From NCBI GenBank assembly GCA_045565015.1, contig JBJLGD010000024.1, positions 1 to 35,803 of the forward strand: 35,803 bases of DNA, written 5' to 3'. This document shows, piece by piece, positions 32,717 to 35,803 of this stretch. This stretch comes from GCA-2697345 sp045565015. GTDB taxonomy: Bacteria > Pseudomonadota > Alphaproteobacteria > Rhodobacterales > Rhodobacteraceae. The notes beneath the pieces were generated by a model. It had not been told where the DNA came from. It worked only from the letters and a program-made list of their open reading frames with translations, and ran no database searches. Positions within the stretch are counted from its first letter, which is position 1; every line of letters begins with the position of its first letter. Both the position numbers and the translations under genes were made by a program.

Positions 32717-33661
32717 TTAAGCTATATAAGTTTCTTCGAGTCTGTCAGTAGCGGGCGCCGGGGAAAGGCTTAGACGTGTAATTTCGGTGTATAATTCATC
32801 TGACATTTTATAATTTAGGACATCGAGAGATGGCTGTAATTGATCAATTGTTTTAGCGGATATTATTGGAGCGGTTATGTTCGGATTTTTAGAAACCCAA
32901 GCTACAGCCAAAGTGGCTGGAGAAATATTATAAGTTTTGGACAAAATTAATAGTTTTTCTGCAGTTTGGTGCATCCATTCTGGGGCATAGCGTTTATTAT
33001 ACCTACTATCATTCGTAAGTCTCCCTACAATACCTTCTTTGATGTATTTTCCGGTCAGTAAACCTCCGCCTAATGGGGAATAGGGACACACTACTATTTT
33101 TTCTTCTTCCGCCATAGGTAAAAGCTCGACCTCAGCTTGACGTTTAACTAAGCTGTACATTGGTTGAATAACGTCTATTGAGATACCAAGATCGATCGCA
33201 TTTTTTTTTGCTTTCATTACCTGCCAGGCAGCATAATTGGAAACACCAATATATCTAACCAACCCTTTTTCTGTCAATTCTGCTAGACATTGAATTGTTT
33301 CTTGAACAGGTACATTTGGATCCCAACGATGCATATATAATATATCTATAAAATCAGTATTAAGGCGCTTGCGACTCTCATCGAATGATTTTAATATATT
33401 TTCTTTTGTTGCAGAGGTATCGTATGCGGCTTTTGTTCCTAGTAAGAGTTCATCTCGATTGGCTTGACTCAGTACGCCTAAAATCTCTTCGGATCGACCC
33501 TGATTATAAGTGTGGGCTGTATCAAAAAAGTTTATTCCTACCTCTCTACATTTGTTAAAGATTAATTCTGATTTTTTGAAATCTGAAGCTCCACCGAACT
33601 GCATTGTGCCGAAACATAGAGGAGATACAGGGGTAGATTTTACGGTTAACAACTCTGTCAT
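32717..33661 (-). CDS. Aldo/keto reductase
   Basis: This 314-residue TIM-barrel protein belongs to the NAD(P)H-dependent aldo/keto reductases. The catalytic tetrad is visible: Asp47 and Tyr52 in FDTAHTYNQG, Lys77 in LGTKAAY and His111 in LYMHRWD. GLVRYIGVSNY and the late YSPLGGGLLTGKY segment are typical of the YajO/Tas-like group. The substrate is unknown. It lies between the dehydrogenase (convergent, no gap) and a terminator that separates it from the upstream importer genes, so it probably has its own promoter in 33662-33690. A functional link to the dehydrogenase is possible but unsupported. Confidence 0.9.
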   Translation of the reverse strand: MTELLTVKSTPVSPLCFGTMQFGGASDFKKSELIFNKCREVGINFFDTAHTYNQGRSEEILGVLSQANRDELLLGTKAAYDTSATKENILKSFDESRKRLNTDFIDILYMHRWDPNVPVQETIQCLAELTEKGLVRYIGVSNYAAWQVMKAKKNAIDLGISIDVIQPMYSLVKRQAEVELLPMAEEEKIVVCPYSPLGGGLLTGKYIKEGIVGRLTNDSRYNKRYAPEWMHQTAEKLLILSKTYNISPATLAVAWVSKNPNITAPIISAKTIDQLQPSLDVLNYKMSDELYTEITRLSLSPAPATDRLEETYIA

Positions 33662-33689
33662 AATACATAATTAACTTTAAATGGTTAGA

Positions 33690-33718
33690 AAAAAGCCTAT
33701 TTTTTAAATAGGCTTTTT
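33690..33718 (-). terminator. Intrinsic terminator of the BMP transporter transcript
   Basis: AAAAAGCCTATTT (33690-33702) pairs with AAATAGGCTTTTT (33706-33718) around a 3-base loop: a 13-bp stem with flanking A and T runs on both sides. Leftward it begins about 17 bases after the binding-protein stop codon and ends in a T-tract. It is the clearest terminator in the window, and its symmetry would let it work in either direction. Confidence 0.85.
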
Positions 33719-33734
33719 CTCCTTATCTCTTACT

Positions 33735-34811
33735 TTAGTTAGGTACATCGCCCTTTATGCCTTCGACATAAAATGTCATACCCGCTAAAGTCCCATCATC
33801 TGCAACCTCTCCTGCTGCTAGCCATGGGCTACCATCTTGTTTATTGACAGGTCCAGTGAATGGGTGATAATCGCCAGAGACAATGGCGTCTTTAAGTGCT
33901 ATTGCTTCAGCTCGTACTTTTGCTGGAACTGCATCTGTAATCTCTCCAATTCCAACCATTCCAGTCGAGATTCCATGCCAAACCGCCTGACTTTCCCAGG
34001 TACCATTCATAACCGCTTTGGTTCTCTCGATGTAGTACGGAGCCCAATCATCGATTATAGAAGAAACTCTGGGAGAAGGGCTATATTCTCCCATATCTGA
34101 TGCTTGCCCAAACCCGATTACACCGCCAGCGGCCTGCATAGCTGCTAAAGGAGCAGTTGAATCTGTATGCTGAAGAATTACATCTGCACCTTGTTCAATA
34201 AGGGTTTTTGCAGCATCTGATTCTTTTGCTGGATCCATCCAAGTAAAGAGCCAAATTATTTTAAACTCTACATTGGGGTTAACTTTTGAGGCATGAAGAT
34301 AAGCAGAGTTAATTCCTCTTACTACTTCTGGAATTGGTACGGAGGCTATGTATCCAATAATATTGGACTTTGTCATACTTCCTGCGATGTGCCCTTGAAT
34401 AGCTCTACCCTCATAAAAGCGTGCAGAATAATTACTCATATTCGCAGACGTTTTATAACCAGTGGCATGTTCAAATTTTACATTAGGGAATTTAGCGGCA
34501 ACGTTTAGAGTTGGATCCATATAACCAAAAGAAGTAGTGAAAATGAGATCTGCTCCACTGAGGGCCATTTGAGTCATTACCCGTTCTGAGTCTGGGCCTT
34601 CTGCTACATTTTCTACGTAGACTGTTTCCACTTTATCACCAAGTGCGGCTTCTAGAGCGAGACGACCTTTATCATGTGCTTGAGTCCAGCCACCATCATT
34701 TGTGGGACCTACATAGACAAATCCAACTTTTGTTGGATCAGCTGCATTCGCAGTAAATGAGGCACTCATAAATAGAGCACCTCCGATTAAAATAGATTTT
34801 AAAAGTTTCAT
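33735..34811 (-). CDS. BMP-family ABC transporter substrate-binding protein
   Basis: This 358-residue periplasmic protein has a Sec signal peptide of about 23 residues ending ANA before ADPTKVGFVYVGP. It has no lipobox cysteine, so it is soluble rather than a lipoprotein. The mature part matches the basic membrane protein (BMP/PnrA/Med) family: VYVGPTNDGGWTQAHDKGR, MALSGADLIFTTSFGYM and VRGINSAYLHASK. Characterised members bind nucleosides or related purines and autoinducer-like or organic compounds, so the ligand is unknown here. It lies 30 bases after the permease gene and ends just before a strong terminator, making it the last gene of the importer operon. AAGGAAA provides the ribosome site. 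Confidence 0.93.
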   Translation of the reverse strand: MKLLKSILIGGALFMSASFTANAADPTKVGFVYVGPTNDGGWTQAHDKGRLALEAALGDKVETVYVENVAEGPDSERVMTQMALSGADLIFTTSFGYMDPTLNVAAKFPNVKFEHATGYKTSANMSNYSARFYEGRAIQGHIAGSMTKSNIIGYIASVPIPEVVRGINSAYLHASKVNPNVEFKIIWLFTWMDPAKESDAAKTLIEQGADVILQHTDSTAPLAAMQAAGGVIGFGQASDMGEYSPSPRVSSIIDDWAPYYIERTKAVMNGTWESQAVWHGISTGMVGIGEITDAVPAKVRAEAIALKDAIVSGDYHPFTGPVNKQDGSPWLAAGEVADDGTLAGMTFYVEGIKGDVPN

Positions 34812-34841
34812 ACAAGTTTCCTTTTTTCTTTTTACCTTACC

Positions 34842-35774
34842 TCATTGCGAGGCGTGAAAAATACGTCCCAAAGAACCAGGGGCATTCGCAGAAGAACGCA
34901 GATGATTCGATGAAATCATGACTAGTACTATAATTGTTACCAGATATGGCGCCATCGACAAATATGCAATTCCTATTTCTACACCTAGAGCTTGGAGATT
35001 TAGCTGCATAATTGTTACACCACCGAATAAATATGCTCCTAATAAAAGCCGATATGGCTTCCAGCTTGCAAAAACTACAATTGCGAGCGCAATCCACCCG
35101 GCTCCGGCAGTCATTCCTTCAGTCCATTGGGGGACCCTAACAAGTGAAATGTAAGCGCCTCCTAATCCTGCGCACATTCCACCAAAAATTATTGCTGAGA
35201 CCCTAACCATTATAACTTTATATCCGAGCGCGTGGGCGGCATCATGATTTTCACCGATCGCTCTAAGAATTAGCCCTTTTTTGGTCTTATTTAAAAAATA
35301 CCAAACAAGACATACTAATCCTAATCCTATATAAACAACTGGGTCATGACTTAAGATGGCCGGGCCAATAAATGGTAAATCACCCAGGAAAGGGATATCT
35401 ATCGGTTTGAAGCTTGGTGGCTTGATTCCAGTATATCCGTTTCCGATCATCGCAGAAATTCCCAAACCAAAAAGCGTTAACGCCAGGCCCGAAGCTACTT
35501 GGTTTGCTAAAAGAATTTGAGTAAGAATGGCAAAAATTGATGAAATTACCACACCACCAATAATTGCTCCAGCCAAACCAAGCCACGCTGACCCGGTTTC
35601 AACAGCCACAATGAACCCGCATACGGCACCAACAATCATCATTCCTTCTACACCTAGATTTAAAACACCTGACTTTTCTACTACCAGTTCACCAATTGCC
35701 GCTAACAATATGGGGGTGGCTGCCACCATTAAACTGGCAAAAAGCGCAACAGGGTTAAGTACAGAAAAATCCAT
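34842..35774 (-). CDS. BMP-type ABC transporter permease
   Basis: This 310-residue inner-membrane protein belongs to the branched-chain/BMP permease family. About eight to nine hydrophobic helices are visible, starting LFASLMVAATPILLAAIGELV. Family markers are GVLNLGVEGMMIVGAV near residues 35-50, IGENHDAAHALGYKV (the coupling region that touches the ATPase) and GAGWIALAIVVFASWKPYR. It resembles the second, shorter permease of nucleoside-type importers. Its ATG overlaps an upstream TAA by one base (TAATG), consistent with a preceding permease gene that runs off the window. The ATPase is expected further right. Confidence 0.93.
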   Translation of the reverse strand: MDFSVLNPVALFASLMVAATPILLAAIGELVVEKSGVLNLGVEGMMIVGAVCGFIVAVETGSAWLGLAGAIIGGVVISSIFAILTQILLANQVASGLALTLFGLGISAMIGNGYTGIKPPSFKPIDIPFLGDLPFIGPAILSHDPVVYIGLGLVCLVWYFLNKTKKGLILRAIGENHDAAHALGYKVIMVRVSAIIFGGMCAGLGGAYISLVRVPQWTEGMTAGAGWIALAIVVFASWKPYRLLLGAYLFGGVTIMQLNLQALGVEIGIAYLSMAPYLVTIIVLVMISSNHLRSSANAPGSLGRIFHASQ

Positions 35775-35803
35775 TATAGCCTCTTTTTGAAATTAATTCG
35801 AGG
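35774..35803 (-). CDS. C-terminal tail of an upstream gene, probably the first BMP-transporter permease (partial)
   Basis: Reading leftward from the window edge, nine codons (PRINFKKRL) end in TAA, which overlaps the ATG of the next permease as TAATG. A short basic tail at the cytoplasmic end is usual for such permeases. The identity rests on operon convention only, since the rest lies outside the window. Confidence 0.4.
   Translation of the reverse strand, partial: PRINFKKRL

Noticed and set aside
1..35803. CRISPR arrays, tRNA or rRNA genes, insertion sequences, phage attachment sites
   Set aside because: Read through all intergenic gaps: none contains spaced direct repeats, a cloverleaf-like sequence, transposase motifs or paired terminal repeats. 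Gaps are nearly all below 300 bases.

Overview
The window is an AT-rich, gene-dense piece of a bacterial chromosome, most likely from a free-living alphaproteobacterium. The best guess is a low-GC marine lineage close to Rhodobacterales (inference). Support comes from families and gene orders I associate with that group: coaBC-dut-membrane-anchored MoeB-like; YbjN-proC-csaA; aspS-methylmalonyl-CoA epimerase-DUF1467; ATP sulfurylase/APS kinase fusion-DUF465-purE-purK; lgt-MidA-pgeF; trxB divergent from an Lrp regulator; and an LpoA-like lipoprotein beside rsmI and gshB. Genes overlap or nearly touch, and convergent pairs have almost no space between them, as in streamlined genomes. I see no rRNA, tRNA, IS element, phage gene or CRISPR array.

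Layout. 1-3153 (minus): glnD, cut by the left edge, and an LpoA-like lipoprotein. 3243-5126 (plus): rsmI and gshB. 5114-6236 (minus): cobU and a histidine phosphatase. 6431-9131 (plus): coaBC, dut and a MoeB/ThiF-like E1 enzyme. 9323-11016 (plus): ybjN-like gene, proC and csaA. 11051-14904 (minus): carB and tdk. 15206-17660 (plus): aspS, methylmalonyl-CoA epimerase and DUF1467. 17668-20902 (minus): topA, an overlapping 24-codon membrane peptide and a nitroreductase. 21189-25788 (minus): trxB, sat/cysC fusion, DUF465, purE and purK. 25972-26472 (plus): Lrp/AsnC regulator. 26494-29181 (minus): lgt, MidA-like methyltransferase and pgeF. 29268-29537 (plus): ubiK. 29545-30108 (minus): SH3-domain protein. 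30233-32716 (plus): dimethylglycine/sarcosine dehydrogenase-like flavoprotein. 32717-35803 (minus): aldo/keto reductase and part of a BMP-type ABC importer (permease tail, second permease, binding protein) that runs off the right edge.

Most of the window is housekeeping: nitrogen sensing, nucleotide synthesis and salvage (carB, purE, purK, dut, tdk), cofactors (coaBC, cobU, ubiK), sulfate activation, redox balance, translation and envelope maintenance. The last 6 kb looks accessory: a folate-linked N-methyl-amine oxidase, a reductase and a basic-membrane-protein family importer, possibly for uptake and breakdown of small organic nitrogen compounds.

I found no clearly new multi-gene system. 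The best leads are small: a 24-residue membrane peptide overlapping the topA stop codon; a near-perfect 16-bp palindrome in the promoter spacer of the ybjN-like gene; two palindromes lying on the -35 and -10 elements of the ubiK promoter; and an A8/T8 tract just upstream of the topA -35 box.
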